A DNA stretch of 64,000 nucleotides from Bacillus sp. SORGH_AS_0510 (lineage in GTDB: Bacteria; Bacillota; Bacilli; Bacillales; Cytobacillaceae), in contig NZ_JAUTAU010000001.1 of NCBI RefSeq assembly GCF_030818775.1, positions 4,282,001-4,346,000 on the forward strand. Direction: 5' to 3'. The notes under the pieces were generated by a model, which was given only the letters and a program-made list of their open reading frames with translations, had not been told where the DNA came from and searched no databases. Each line of letters starts with the position of its first letter. The stretch's first letter is position 1. Both the position numbers and the translations under genes were made by a program. Positions 51,011 to 62,582 of the stretch are shown here, piece after piece.

Positions 51011-52273
51011 ATGGATACTTTATTTTTAATGAACAGTTTATGGGTAATGGTTAGTGCTGTGCTCGTTATTTTAATGATCGGGGGGTTCATCCTTCTCGAG
51101 ACCGGCTCAACTAGAATGAAGAACGCAGGACATATCGCTGGAAAAACGATCCTTACCTTTGGAATAAGCTCCATTGTGTTCTGGGCAGTAGGTTATGGAT
51201 TGATTTTCGGTAAAGGAAATCCTATCATCGGCTTTTCCGACTTCTTATATTCGGGCTATGATATCAAAGGTTTATCACTCTCTGGTGCTGTATTCTTTTT
51301 ATTTCAATTAGCTTTTGCAGGAATTTCACTAACGATCGCTTTCGGAGGATTTGCGGAACGTGCGAAGTTGAGTGCCTACCTCGTATTCTCTGTCCTTTTC
51401 TCGGTCATTGTCTATCCTCCTATCGCTCATTGGATCTGGGGCGGCGGTTGGTTAGCTGAACATGGAAAACAGGATTTTGCTGGTTCGACTGTTGTTCATT
51501 TAACCGGTGCTATGGCAGCTCTTGCTGCTACTATTCTTTTAAAACCACGTATTGGGAAGTTTAATAAAGACGGTTCTGCCAATAACCTTTCGGGTCATAA
51601 TCAAGTGTTCACTGCATTAAGCGTATTACTTTTATGGGTAGGTTGGTTCGGTTTTAACGCAGGTAGTACCCTATCCGTCGACAAAGGATTTTTCGGGTTC
51701 GTTGCCATTAATACCAATCTAGCTGCGGCGGCTGGAACAGTAGCTGCTATGATTATTTCCTGGATGGTCTTAGGAAAAGCGGATGTACCGATGATGTTAA
51801 ACGGGGCTTTGGCAGGTTTGGTGGCTATAACTGCTTCCTGTGCATTTGTTGATACATGGGCAGCTGTTCTGATCGGTTTTATTTCCGGTATTCTCGTATT
51901 CTATAGTATTCGTTTCTTCGAAAGCAAGGGAATTGATGATCCAATTGCTGCTTTATCTGTTCATGGAACAGCAGGGGTTTGGGGCACCTTATCCACTGGA
52001 TTTTTCGCAACAAAAGAATTAGCAACGGTTGGAAAGCCAGGTTTATTTTACGGAGGAGGCTTCCACCAGTTAGGCGTTCAAGCACTAGGTGTATTCACTT
52101 GCGCGGCATTTGCCTTCCTTATATCGTTTGTTTTATTAGCACTTATGAAAAAGTTTATGAATGGACTGCGTGTAACCGAAGAGGAAGAAATCATCGGACT
52201 CGATATGAGCGAACATGGCAGCTATGGATATCCTGAGTTACTATCAAATGATCAAAAACTTAAAGCACAATAA
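51011..52273 (+). CDS. amtB: Ammonium transporter AmtB/NrgA
   Basis: 420 residues with 11 spans. Family features: GGFILLETGSTRMKNAGHIAGKTI, FQLAFAGISLTIAFGGFAERAKLSAY, DFAGSTVVHLTGA (first pore His), GGAL-like NGALAGLVAITASCAFV and the second pore His in ALSVHGTAGVWGTLSTG. It carries ammonium across the membrane. AGGGGGAG lies 8 nt before the ATG. Two TnrA boxes control it. No glnK (PII) gene follows, unlike the usual amtB-glnK pair; a DUF294 nucleotidyltransferase and an exonuclease come next. Confidence 0.95.
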   Translation: MDTLFLMNSLWVMVSAVLVILMIGGFILLETGSTRMKNAGHIAGKTILTFGISSIVFWAVGYGLIFGKGNPIIGFSDFLYSGYDIKGLSLSGAVFFLFQLAFAGISLTIAFGGFAERAKLSAYLVFSVLFSVIVYPPIAHWIWGGGWLAEHGKQDFAGSTVVHLTGAMAALAATILLKPRIGKFNKDGSANNLSGHNQVFTALSVLLLWVGWFGFNAGSTLSVDKGFFGFVAINTNLAAAAGTVAAMIISWMVLGKADVPMMLNGALAGLVAITASCAFVDTWAAVLIGFISGILVFYSIRFFESKGIDDPIAALSVHGTAGVWGTLSTGFFATKELATVGKPGLFYGGGFHQLGVQALGVFTCAAFAFLISFVLLALMKKFMNGLRVTEEEEIIGLDMSEHGSYGYPELLSNDQKLKAQ

Positions 52274-52285
52274 CTTGCTACAATT

Positions 52286-52318
52286 GGCGGGACTGATCCA
52301 CATCAAGCGGGTCAGCCT
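52286..52318 (+). terminator. Imperfect hairpin after amtB, possible attenuator
   Basis: GGCGGGACTGATCC pairs with GGGTCAGCC-TCTGCC through a 9-nt loop, followed by TTTT and, 5 bp on, seven T residues. It would reduce read-through into the nucleotidyltransferase gene. Confidence 0.5.
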
Positions 52319-52354
52319 CTGCCTTTTACATTTTTTTATGAGGAGGTGTTAAGG

Positions 52355-53341
52355 ATGGAGTCTGGCATTTATGAAGCAATTGGCAAGTTTCGACAATCTC
52401 ATATACAACAAGTTGCTCAAGACCATTTGTTGTTAAATGAATTTCACCATCAAATTTTAACTAAAGTACTAGAGACAGCGATCCAGCACATTTCGCTTCG
52501 CTATGGCCCTTCACCCACTCCTTTTTCATTTTTTGTCATGGGAAGTGCCGGTCGGAATGAGCAATCGATTTGGAGCGACCAGGACCATGGATTGATTTAT
52601 ACGGATACATCTGATGTGGCGAAGTCCTATTTTTTAGCTTTAGGAAAGGAAATTTCTAAGGGTTTATATCAAGCTGGATATCCTTATTGTGATGGAGGAA
52701 TTATGGCAGGCAATCCTCTTTGGTGTAAATCATTATCTGAATGGCAGGAGCAATTAACAAAATGGACAACGGAAGCCTCTTGGGAGTCCATTAGGTATCT
52801 GCTAATCTTTCTTGATGCCAGATCGGTTTACGGTGTGGCAGAGTATGTGAAAATTTTGAAACAACAAATCTATCAAACGGTTAATAACCAACACCTTTAT
52901 AGCAAATTACTCAATAATACACTGCATCTTAAAAAGGGAATAAACGTGTTAGGCCAACTGTTAGTAGAGACACACGGTCCACATACAGGATCACTAAACA
53001 TAAAAGAACTTGGCTTTTTACCCTTTATTAATGCAATTCGCCTAGCCGCTATTAAAGAGCATGTGTTGGAGACCTCTACCCTATCACGTTTAAAAAAACT
53101 CTCCCTTACATGGATGTCAGCTAAAGAAAGAGATATTTATATCCAGCAATTTACACAGCTTCTGAACTACCGACTCCGGTATTGTCATTCAACGGATTAC
53201 GATTCAGGGCACTATCTGCCAATTAGACATTTAACAAAAGATCAAACCAGAGAGGTAAAGGATATCATTAAAAGCGGATCCGCCCTCTATCACAACGTTA
53301 GAAAGCTACTAGAAAAGGACGATACGTATGGGGATGAATGA
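52355..53341 (+). CDS. DUF294-type nucleotidyltransferase (GlnD-like fold)
   Basis: 328 residues. Nucleotidyltransferase motif GSAGRNEQ (63-70) with the metal-binding pair in DQD (75-77) and DGG-like YPYCDGGIM further on; the C-terminal half is the helical DUF294 substrate-binding domain. There is no CBS pair in front, unlike many relatives. GlnD-type enzymes of the same fold uridylylate PII proteins, so a place after amtB hints at nitrogen signalling. ATG at 52355 has GAGGAGG 8 nt upstream. It overlaps the exonuclease gene by 14 bp. Target protein or RNA unknown. Confidence 0.85.
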   Translation: MESGIYEAIGKFRQSHIQQVAQDHLLLNEFHHQILTKVLETAIQHISLRYGPSPTPFSFFVMGSAGRNEQSIWSDQDHGLIYTDTSDVAKSYFLALGKEISKGLYQAGYPYCDGGIMAGNPLWCKSLSEWQEQLTKWTTEASWESIRYLLIFLDARSVYGVAEYVKILKQQIYQTVNNQHLYSKLLNNTLHLKKGINVLGQLLVETHGPHTGSLNIKELGFLPFINAIRLAAIKEHVLETSTLSRLKKLSLTWMSAKERDIYIQQFTQLLNYRLRYCHSTDYDSGHYLPIRHLTKDQTREVKDIIKSGSALYHNVRKLLEKDDTYGDE

Positions 53342-54062
53342 GATGATCCAATTTTTCAAACAAATATCTGGAAAAATTAGTCCGAATATTTACGCAGGTA
53401 TCCAAGGCCAATCTACACCACAGCAAATCGCCTTTCTTAGACAGGTTCAAAGAGAAATGAAACAAAATAACGCCTTAGAATCTCCCCTGCACGAATTAAA
53501 GGTTGTTGTTTTTGACTTAGAAACGACTGGATTTCATCCGGATAAGGGTGACCAAGTGATTTCCATTGGAGCTGTAAAGATGGTCGGTAGCCAAATTAGA
53601 GAGGCAGAGACCTTCTACTCATTAATCAAATCAAATCTTCCACTTTCGGAAGAGATTGCTGCACTTACTAATATCCAAGAATCAGAGCTTAAGGCAGCAC
53701 CATCTGCCTCCGAGGTATTGATCAAGTTTATGCAATTCATTAAAAGTGATAGTTTAATCGCACACCATGCAAAACACGAACAATCCTTTATGCAAAAAAT
53801 GACTTGGGATCTATTACGAACAAAATTTAATCATCGAATTATCGATACCTCCTTCTTAATTCGACTCTCTAACCCCTCAATCAAATCTTGGCCACTTGAA
53901 GATGTATGTACTCAATGTGGAATTGATATAAAAAATAGGCACCATGCACTTGGAGATGCGATGATGACCGCACAAATTTGGAGCCATTTTTTACAACTGG
54001 CGCATATAAAGGGATTTACTAATTTGCAGGAGGTGTATGAATACCTTGCTAAAATAGATTAA
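53328..54062 (+). CDS. DnaQ-like 3'-5' exonuclease (DEDDh family)
   Basis: 244 residues. Exo I is FDLETTG (Asp63, Glu65), Exo III is HHALGDAMMTA with His and Asp. Exo II, normally HNAxFD, reads HHAKHEQSF, so Glu replaces the usual Asp; activity may still be possible. An N-terminal extension of about 55 residues precedes the domain. It is translationally coupled to the nucleotidyltransferase gene. The pair DUF294 enzyme plus DnaQ-like exonuclease recurs in other bacteria as I remember, with no settled role. The start at 53328 follows AAGGA by 8 nt. Confidence 0.85.
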   Translation: MGMNEMIQFFKQISGKISPNIYAGIQGQSTPQQIAFLRQVQREMKQNNALESPLHELKVVVFDLETTGFHPDKGDQVISIGAVKMVGSQIREAETFYSLIKSNLPLSEEIAALTNIQESELKAAPSASEVLIKFMQFIKSDSLIAHHAKHEQSFMQKMTWDLLRTKFNHRIIDTSFLIRLSNPSIKSWPLEDVCTQCGIDIKNRHHALGDAMMTAQIWSHFLQLAHIKGFTNLQEVYEYLAKID

Positions 54063-54215
54063 GAGATCCCTCTCTTCTTTCGGGTATTCCTATTACGATT
54101 TCATCGTATACCTCCTGCCTCCCTCTTCTAAATTTCCTCCGATTCTCTCTAATTGCCACTCATTTAAAAAAATTTCTAAAATTTTTTTCTTCTTCTCTTT
54201 CCTATTACAGCAATA

Positions 54216-54231
54216 ATGAAAACGCTACCAA
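54216..54231 (+). promoter_or_regulatory. Candidate cre site (CcpA) upstream of ilvE
   Basis: ATGAAAACGCTACCAA matches the cre consensus WTGNAARCGNWWWCAN with one deviation. Centre near -78 of the predicted start. In B. subtilis CcpA activates ilv-leu from an upstream cre. Confidence 0.65.
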
Positions 54232-54248
54232 TTATTTTGATTGTTTTG

Positions 54249-54263
54249 AATTGTCAGATTTTT
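54249..54263 (+). promoter_or_regulatory. Candidate CodY box upstream of ilvE
   Basis: AATTGTCAGATTTTT matches AATTTTCWGAAAATT at 12 of 15 positions and abuts the -35 element. A second 12/15 match lies at about 54169-54183. CodY represses branched-chain amino-acid synthesis in rich conditions. Confidence 0.6.
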
Positions 54264-54266
54264 ATG

Positions 54267-54295
54267 TTGACCATGTTATCGATTGGTTGTATGAT
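54267..54295 (+). promoter_or_regulatory. SigA promoter of the ilv-leu operon
   Basis: -35 TTGACC, 17-bp spacer, -10 TATGAT (54290-54295). The leader to the ilvE start is about 125 nt with no T-box. The stretch 54063-54215 before the cre site holds nothing else clear. Confidence 0.75.
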
Positions 54296-54426
54296 TATCG
54301 AAAATAATCATCTATAAGATATTACAGCCTTTGCACATCACCTTTTCTTAGATGCAGCAAGGCAATTCTTTTAAACTAAAAATTTAGCTATTTAAAGCGG
54401 TTTATTACTAAAGAGGAGTGGTTAGG

Positions 54427-55335
54427 TTGGGAAGTCAATGGATTTTCCTTGGCGGCGAATTCGTCAAGAAAGAGGATGCTGTTATTTCAGTATATGATCA
54501 CGGTTTTTTATATGGGGATGGCGTATTTGAAGGCATTCGCGTATACAGCGGAAACGTCTTTAGACTAGACGCTCACCTTAAAAGACTGTACGAATCAGCT
54601 CAATCCATTATGCTGGATATTCCTTATACACAGGAGGAAATGACGCAATTAGTTGTTGAGACAATTAGAAAAAACCAACTGGACAGCGCCTATATTCGTG
54701 TCGTTGTTTCACGTGGTAGAGGAAATTTAGGCCTGGACCCTTCATCCTGCTCCAATCCAAATGTAATCATTATCGCTGAGGAACTTACCATGTATCCACA
54801 GGAGTTTTATGAAAACGGGATTAAAATAGCTTCCGTAGCTAGCAGAAGGAATCGCCCAGATGTACTAAGTCCACAAATTAAATCGCTTAACTACTTAAAT
54901 AATATCCTTGTTAAATTAGAAGCCAATCAGGTAGGGGTTCAAGAAGCCCTCATGCTGAATGACCAAGGTTATGTAACTGAAGGTTCTGCTGACAATATCT
55001 TCATTGTAAAGAATGGTGTCATTTACACCCCTCCAGTCTATTTAGGAGCATTAGAAGGAATTACCCGCAACGCCATCATCGATGTTGCAAGAGCGAAAGG
55101 GTACGAGGTTAGGGAATCACCATTTACCAGACATGATGTGTATGTTGCTGATGAAGTGTTCTTAACGGGAACAGCCGTTGAAGTCATTGCTGTTATTGAA
55201 GTTGATCGCCGGGTGATCAAAAATGGAAAACCTGGTGAAGTTACGAACGAACTATTAAAAGAATTTAGACGAATTGTCACAACAGACGGAGTGGCTTGTT
55301 ATCCAGAAGGTGCAAACCATGCCATTGTCAGTTAG
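54427..55335 (+). CDS. ilvE: Branched-chain amino-acid aminotransferase
   Basis: 302 residues from a TTG at 54427, chosen because AAGAGGAG lies 8 nt upstream; a GTG 9 bp earlier overlaps that site. PLP-class IV enzyme: [17 protein letters not shown], the PLP Lys in [19 protein letters not shown] and [11 protein letters not shown]. It transfers the amino group to the keto acids of Val, Leu and Ile, the last step of the pathway. It heads the operon directly after the CodY/cre promoter; B. subtilis keeps ilvE outside this operon. Confidence 0.93.
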   Translation: MGSQWIFLGGEFVKKEDAVISVYDHGFLYGDGVFEGIRVYSGNVFRLDAHLKRLYESAQSIMLDIPYTQEEMTQLVVETIRKNQLDSAYIRVVVSRGRGNLGLDPSSCSNPNVIIIAEELTMYPQEFYENGIKIASVASRRNRPDVLSPQIKSLNYLNNILVKLEANQVGVQEALMLNDQGYVTEGSADNIFIVKNGVIYTPPVYLGALEGITRNAIIDVARAKGYEVRESPFTRHDVYVADEVFLTGTAVEVIAVIEVDRRVIKNGKPGEVTNELLKEFRRIVTTDGVACYPEGANHAIVS

Positions 55336-55346
55336 GAGATAGATAC

Positions 55347-57017
55347 ATGCGAAGCGATATGATTAAAAAGGGAATTGACCGTGCCCCCCACCGCAGCCTT
55401 CTATATGCAACTGGGGTAAAAACGAGTGATTTAGAAAAACCATTTATCGGGGTTTGTAACTCGTTTATTGAAATTATTCCCGGACATAAACACCTTAATC
55501 ATTTCGGTGAGATTGTAAAAGAGGCAATCCGCGAAGCTGGTGGAATTCCTTTTGAATTTAATACAATTGGCGTTGATGATGGAATAGCGATGGGCCATAT
55601 TGGTATGCGCTATTCCCTCCCTAGCCGTGAAATTATTGCCGATAGTGCCGAAACTGTTATTAATGCCCATTGGTTCGATGGTGTGTTTTACATACCAAAC
55701 TGTGACAAGATCACACCAGGAATGCTGATGGCTGCCGCAAGAACCAATGTACCATCAGTATTTATTTCAGGTGGTCCAATGGAAGCAGGCGTCTCTCCTT
55801 CCACAGGAAAAAACCTTTCCCTCACTTCTGTATTTGAGGGTGTGGGTGCTTACCATAACGGCACCATTAGTCAGCAGCAGCTCCTTGAAATTGAAACTCA
55901 AGCCTGCCCAACTTGTGGTTCTTGCTCTGGAATGTTTACAGCAAACTCCATGAACTGCCTCATGGAAGTGTTAGGAATGACGGTACCTGGAAATGGAACG
56001 ATTGTTGCTACTTCTGATGAGAGACATGAACTGATTCGCCAGGCTGCCAGACATTTGATTGACTTGGTGAAAAAGGATATTCGTCCACGAGACATTATTA
56101 CGAGAGAAGCCATTGATAATGCCTTTGCACTTGATATGGCAATGGGCGGATCTACTAATACTGTGTTACACACTCTTGCTATTGCCCATGAAGCGGGTAT
56201 CGATTACGATCTCCGCGAAATTAATAAAATTGCGGAAAGAGTCCCTTACCTTTCTAAGATTATGCCAGCATCTGATTTTTCAATGGACGATGTTCATCGT
56301 GCCGGCGGGGTAAGTGCCATTATCAATGAACTATATAAAGTAGATGGTGCATTGCATGACAACTGCCTAACAATTACAGGAAAAACTCTTAGAGAAAATG
56401 TGAAGGATGCCACAATTACCAATCAAGAAGTCATCCGCACAAAAGATAATCCATATAGTCCTGTTGGAGGCCTGTCCATCCTTTATGGAAACATTGCACC
56501 AGATGGCGGTGTCATCAAGGTTGGTGCTGTCGATCCTTCGATTCAAACATTCCTTGGAGAAGCAATCGTCTTTGATTCTCAGGATGAAGCATTAGAAAGC
56601 ATTCATAACGGAACGGTTAAAGCCGGCCATGTAGTGGTCATCCGCTACGAAGGTCCAAAAGGCGGTCCAGGAATGCCAGAAATGCTAGCCCCTACCTCCG
56701 CTATTATGGGCCGAGGCTTAGGGAAAGAAGTAGCTCTAATCACAGATGGCCGTTTCTCAGGTGCTAGCCGCGGAATTTCCATCGGTCATATCTCACCTGA
56801 AGCAGCTGAAGGCGGACCAATTGGCCTCGTTGAAAATGGGGACAAAATTCTAATTGACCTCGAAGCACGTTCAATTGAGCTTGTCGTTGATGATGAAGTG
56901 TTAGCAACTAGACTTGCTGCATGGGTAAAACCAGAGCCAAAAATTAAAACTGGTTATCTAGCAAAATATGCAAAGCTTGTTACATCTGCCAATACTGGAG
57001 GGGTAATGAAAATATAA
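55347..57017 (+). CDS. ilvD: Dihydroxy-acid dehydratase
   Basis: 556 residues, the normal length. Iron-sulphur Cys residues in [13 protein letters not shown] and [33 protein letters not shown] and [13 protein letters not shown] near the end complete the family pattern. It dehydrates 2,3-dihydroxy-isovalerate and -methylvalerate to the 2-keto acids. Start at 55347 (MRSDMIKKG) follows TTAGGAG by 8 nt. It lies 11 bp after ilvE; both are before the T-box and so escape its control unless a read-through transcript is counted. Confidence 0.95.
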   Translation: MRSDMIKKGIDRAPHRSLLYATGVKTSDLEKPFIGVCNSFIEIIPGHKHLNHFGEIVKEAIREAGGIPFEFNTIGVDDGIAMGHIGMRYSLPSREIIADSAETVINAHWFDGVFYIPNCDKITPGMLMAAARTNVPSVFISGGPMEAGVSPSTGKNLSLTSVFEGVGAYHNGTISQQQLLEIETQACPTCGSCSGMFTANSMNCLMEVLGMTVPGNGTIVATSDERHELIRQAARHLIDLVKKDIRPRDIITREAIDNAFALDMAMGGSTNTVLHTLAIAHEAGIDYDLREINKIAERVPYLSKIMPASDFSMDDVHRAGGVSAIINELYKVDGALHDNCLTITGKTLRENVKDATITNQEVIRTKDNPYSPVGGLSILYGNIAPDGGVIKVGAVDPSIQTFLGEAIVFDSQDEALESIHNGTVKAGHVVVIRYEGPKGGPGMPEMLAPTSAIMGRGLGKEVALITDGRFSGASRGISIGHISPEAAEGGPIGLVENGDKILIDLEARSIELVVDDEVLATRLAAWVKPEPKIKTGYLAKYAKLVTSANTGGVMKI

Positions 57018-57084
57018 AGAAAAGTGGGTACGACCGCTTGATAATGGGATCTACTAGTACCCCTCCCCTTCCACTGAGAAGTAA

Positions 57085-57451
57085 AGGTACTAACTTTCGT
57101 TCCATCCTTGACAACAAAATAAACGAAATCGATGACGGGAATAAAGGAATAAGAATTTGCATTTTCAGAGAGCTGGGGTTGCTGGAAGCCCAGTAATGCA
57201 CCTTATTCCGACATCATCCCTGAGTATTGTGCTGAACGGTCCTTGCTTAGTAGGCTCAATCAGGTGTTGTTTCTTAACACCTGTTATCAAAAGAAGCGTT
57301 ATTCAATTTGTTGTCGCTTCATAAGGCAGTATTCGTAAGAATGCTGTAGAACCGGGTGGTACCGAGAAAAAGAAAGGCCTTTTCTCCCCGATTATTCTGC
57401 TAATGATCTACTTCACTGCAGTTTATTCGGGGAGGATAGGGCCTTTTTTAC
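57085..57451 (+). ncRNA. T-box leader upstream of ilvB, specifier probably ATC (Ile)
   Basis: Stem I holds AGAGAGCTGGGGTTGCTGGAAG and a helix GGAATAAG / CTTATTCC. The loop on its 3' side reads GACATCA, which would place codon ATC (57213-57215, isoleucine) in the specifier position. The T-box sequence GAACCGGGTGGTACCG is near 57350, followed by a terminator whose arms are AGGCCTTTTCTCCCCG and CGGGGAGGATAGGGCCT with TTTTTT. The leader should raise ilvB-leu expression when the cognate tRNA is uncharged. Codon choice needs a fold to confirm. 57018-57084 shows nothing clear. Confidence 0.9.
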
Positions 57452-57477
57452 TATTTTTGAGGACATTTAATCTTTAT

Positions 57478-57590
57478 CTACACATTTTTGATAGATATCT
57501 ACACAAATTTAGAACTTATCTACACGATTTTAATGGATATCTACACATTTTCTAACTTTATCTACACATTTTTGCAATATATCTACAAAT
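57478..57590. repeat. 21-bp tandem array, TTATCTACAC type (second locus)
   Basis: CTACA(C) at 57478, 57499, 57520, 57541, 57562 and 57583: six units with an exact 21-bp step, the same family as 28046-28177. It lies between the T-box terminator and the ilvB ribosome binding site, so it is transcribed as part of the ilvB leader when the T-box reads through. The rest to 57691 is a short AT-rich spacer. Confidence 0.9.
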
Positions 57591-57691
57591 CTTCCAAAGA
57601 GTTGAGAAACTCAACCTACTTTATTTTACAAGACCACAGCCATACGCTGAGTTTTTCTAATATTCAATTATCCGCAAGGAGGGATTACGAC

Positions 57692-59419
57692 GTGAAAGTA
57701 GAAGCAAAAAAGCTGGAATTCCAAACCAGTACTGAACCCAAAACAGGTGCCGACCTTCTGATCGACTTATTGAAACAAGAAGGTGTTGATACATTATTTG
57801 GGTATCCAGGAGGTGCCGTCCTTCCGATCTATGATGCCATCTATCGGGCAAAAGGAACCATCAATCATATCCTTTTCCGCCACGAGCAAGGTATGATCCA
57901 TGCTGCTGAAGGATATGCTCGGATTACTGGAAAACCTGGAGTAGTCATTGCCACTTCAGGGCCAGGTGCCACGAACCTGGTAACTGGAATTACCGATGCC
58001 ATGATGGATTCCCTTCCGCTCGTAGTATTTACAGGGCAGGTTGCACGGAGTGTCATCGGCACAGACGCCTTCCAGGAAGCAGACGTGATGGCTATTACAA
58101 CACCAATTACCAAACATAATTATCAAGTGCAATCTATTTCCGATTTACCAAGAATTGTGAAGGAAGCTTTCCATATTGCTTCTACCGGCCGGCCTGGCCC
58201 AGTCTTAGTCGACATTCCAAAAGATATTTCGGCAGGAGAATTAACAGAAGAACCAAAAGAAGCTTTTATCAATCTACCAGGCTATCAGCCAACAACCAAA
58301 CCTAATCCATTACAAATTAAGAAACTGGCAGATTCTATTTCTAAAGCAAAAAAGCCGGTTGTCCTCGCCGGAGCTGGAGTTCTTCACGGCAAAGCTTCAG
58401 TTGAACTGACTGCTTTTGCTGAAAAATACGATCTTCCAGTAGTCACTACACTACTTGGATTAGGTGCCTTCCCTGCTGACAGCCCTCTCTCCTTAGGAAT
58501 GGGCGGGATGCATGGAACATATGCAGCAAATATGGCTTTATACGATTGTGATTTACTTATCAATTTTGGCGCACGGTTCGATGATCGCTTAACTGGGAAC
58601 TTGAAACACTTTGCACCAAATGCAAAGGTAGCCCATATCGACATTGACCCTGCCGAAATTGGAAAAAACATACCAACACAAATTCCAATTGTTTCTGATA
58701 CACGTGAGGCATTATTGGAATTAGCGCAGCATGAGGTGGAACAGCCGGAGCACCAAGCCTGGCTAGCAACACTCCAACAGTACAAACAGGAATATCCGCT
58801 TTGGTATAAGCATGATTCAAACGGAATATGTCCACAGTGGGTAATTGAGGCTGTTCATAAAGTAACGAATGGAAATGCCATTGTTGCAACTGACGTAGGT
58901 CAGCATCAAATGTGGGCCGCTCAGTATTACACTTTTAAGCAGCCACACCGTTGGATCACATCAGGTGGACTTGGCACGATGGGCTTTGGCTTTCCTGCCG
59001 CCATCGGAGCACAAATTGCCTCACCAGAAAGTACAGTTGTTGCTATTGTAGGAGACGGAGGTTTCCAAATGACCCTTCAGGAATTATCGGTCATTTATGA
59101 AAGAAACCTTCCTGTAAAAATCATCATCGTTAATAACGGGGCACTCGGAATGGTTCGCCAATGGCAGGAACTACTGCATGGAAACCGTATTTCTGAATCT
59201 ATCCTTCATACTCAGCCTGATTTCGTCAAGCTGGCTGAAAGTTACTCGATTCGCGGTGTTAAAGTGAACACACAGGAAGAGCTCATTACAGTCTTACCAG
59301 AAGTTTTTGCACACAATGGCCCAGTTCTTGTTGATTGCCGCGTTCTTCAACAGGAAAAAGTGTTTCCAATGATTGCACCAGGCAAAGGAATCCATGAAAT
59401 GATTGGGGTGAAACCATGA
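57692..59419 (+). CDS. ilvB: Acetolactate synthase large subunit
   Basis: 575 residues from the GTG at 57692, which has AAGGAGGG 8 nt upstream. The open frame continues upstream through the 21-bp array but that part has no ribosome binding site and only encodes repeats. ThDP enzyme features: [14 protein letters not shown], the catalytic Glu in [24 protein letters not shown], and the cofactor motif GDGGFQMT...NNGALGMV. It condenses pyruvate with pyruvate or 2-ketobutyrate. First gene after the T-box and coupled to ilvH. Confidence 0.95.
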   Translation: MKVEAKKLEFQTSTEPKTGADLLIDLLKQEGVDTLFGYPGGAVLPIYDAIYRAKGTINHILFRHEQGMIHAAEGYARITGKPGVVIATSGPGATNLVTGITDAMMDSLPLVVFTGQVARSVIGTDAFQEADVMAITTPITKHNYQVQSISDLPRIVKEAFHIASTGRPGPVLVDIPKDISAGELTEEPKEAFINLPGYQPTTKPNPLQIKKLADSISKAKKPVVLAGAGVLHGKASVELTAFAEKYDLPVVTTLLGLGAFPADSPLSLGMGGMHGTYAANMALYDCDLLINFGARFDDRLTGNLKHFAPNAKVAHIDIDPAEIGKNIPTQIPIVSDTREALLELAQHEVEQPEHQAWLATLQQYKQEYPLWYKHDSNGICPQWVIEAVHKVTNGNAIVATDVGQHQMWAAQYYTFKQPHRWITSGGLGTMGFGFPAAIGAQIASPESTVVAIVGDGGFQMTLQELSVIYERNLPVKIIIVNNGALGMVRQWQELLHGNRISESILHTQPDFVKLAESYSIRGVKVNTQEELITVLPEVFAHNGPVLVDCRVLQQEKVFPMIAPGKGIHEMIGVKP

Positions 59420-59937
59420 AACGGATCATAACAGCCACTGTCCAAGACCGAAGCGGCGTCCTAAACCGGGTCACAGGCCTCTTACAAAGACGGCAATTCA
59501 ATATTTCAAGCATCTCTGTTGGGCCGACGGAAACCGAAGGCATCTCTAAGATGACGTTAGTAGTCGAAGTGGAAGACGACCAACGCCTTGAACAAGTAAC
59601 AAAACAATTAAACAAGCAAATTGATGTATTAAAAGTATCCGATATTACGGACAAAGCCATTGTTGCAAGAGAGCTCGCTCTAATCAAGGTAGCCAGCAGC
59701 AGCCAGCTCCGAAGCGAAATCAACGGAATCATTGATCCGTTTCGTGCCTTAATTATTGATGTCAGCAAGGATAGCTTAGCCATCCAAATCACAGGACGCC
59801 CTGATAAAATCGATGCTCTGATTGAGCTGCTCCGCCCTTACGGTATTAAAGAAATTGCCAGAACAGGACTGACGGCCCTTCAAAGAGGACATCAACCGCA
59901 AGTAAATGAATTAGCTACGTACTCACTATTAAAATAA
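59416..59937 (+). CDS. ilvH: Acetolactate synthase small (regulatory) subunit
   Basis: 173 residues. N-terminal ACT domain ([37 protein letters not shown]) for valine feedback, and a C-terminal domain ([34 protein letters not shown]) that activates the large subunit. It overlaps ilvB by 4 bp, giving coupled translation in the ratio the complex needs. Bacillus often names this gene ilvN or ilvH. Confidence 0.94.
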   Translation: MKRIITATVQDRSGVLNRVTGLLQRRQFNISSISVGPTETEGISKMTLVVEVEDDQRLEQVTKQLNKQIDVLKVSDITDKAIVARELALIKVASSSQLRSEINGIIDPFRALIIDVSKDSLAIQITGRPDKIDALIELLRPYGIKEIARTGLTALQRGHQPQVNELATYSLLK

Positions 59938-59958
59938 AAACTATTCCTGAAAGGATGA

Positions 59959-62527
<2,569 letters not shown>

Positions 62528-62531
62528 AAGT

Positions 62532-62552
62532 ATGGGCGTAAGCAAACGCCCT
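62532..62552 (+). terminator. Small hairpin between leuA and leuB
   Basis: GGGCGT / ACGCCC stem with a 6-nt loop and TTATTTT. Weak in T; more likely an RNA processing or stability element inside the operon than a full terminator. Confidence 0.45.
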
Positions 62553-62582
62553 TATTTTAAAAAAAATGAGGAGGTTGCTCTA

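Noticed and set aside
57488..57691. Upstream extension of ilvB reading IYT-rich heptads
   Set aside because: The 21-bp repeat keeps frame by being a multiple of three; the GTG at 57692 has the only good ribosome binding site and gives the normal ilvB N-terminus.
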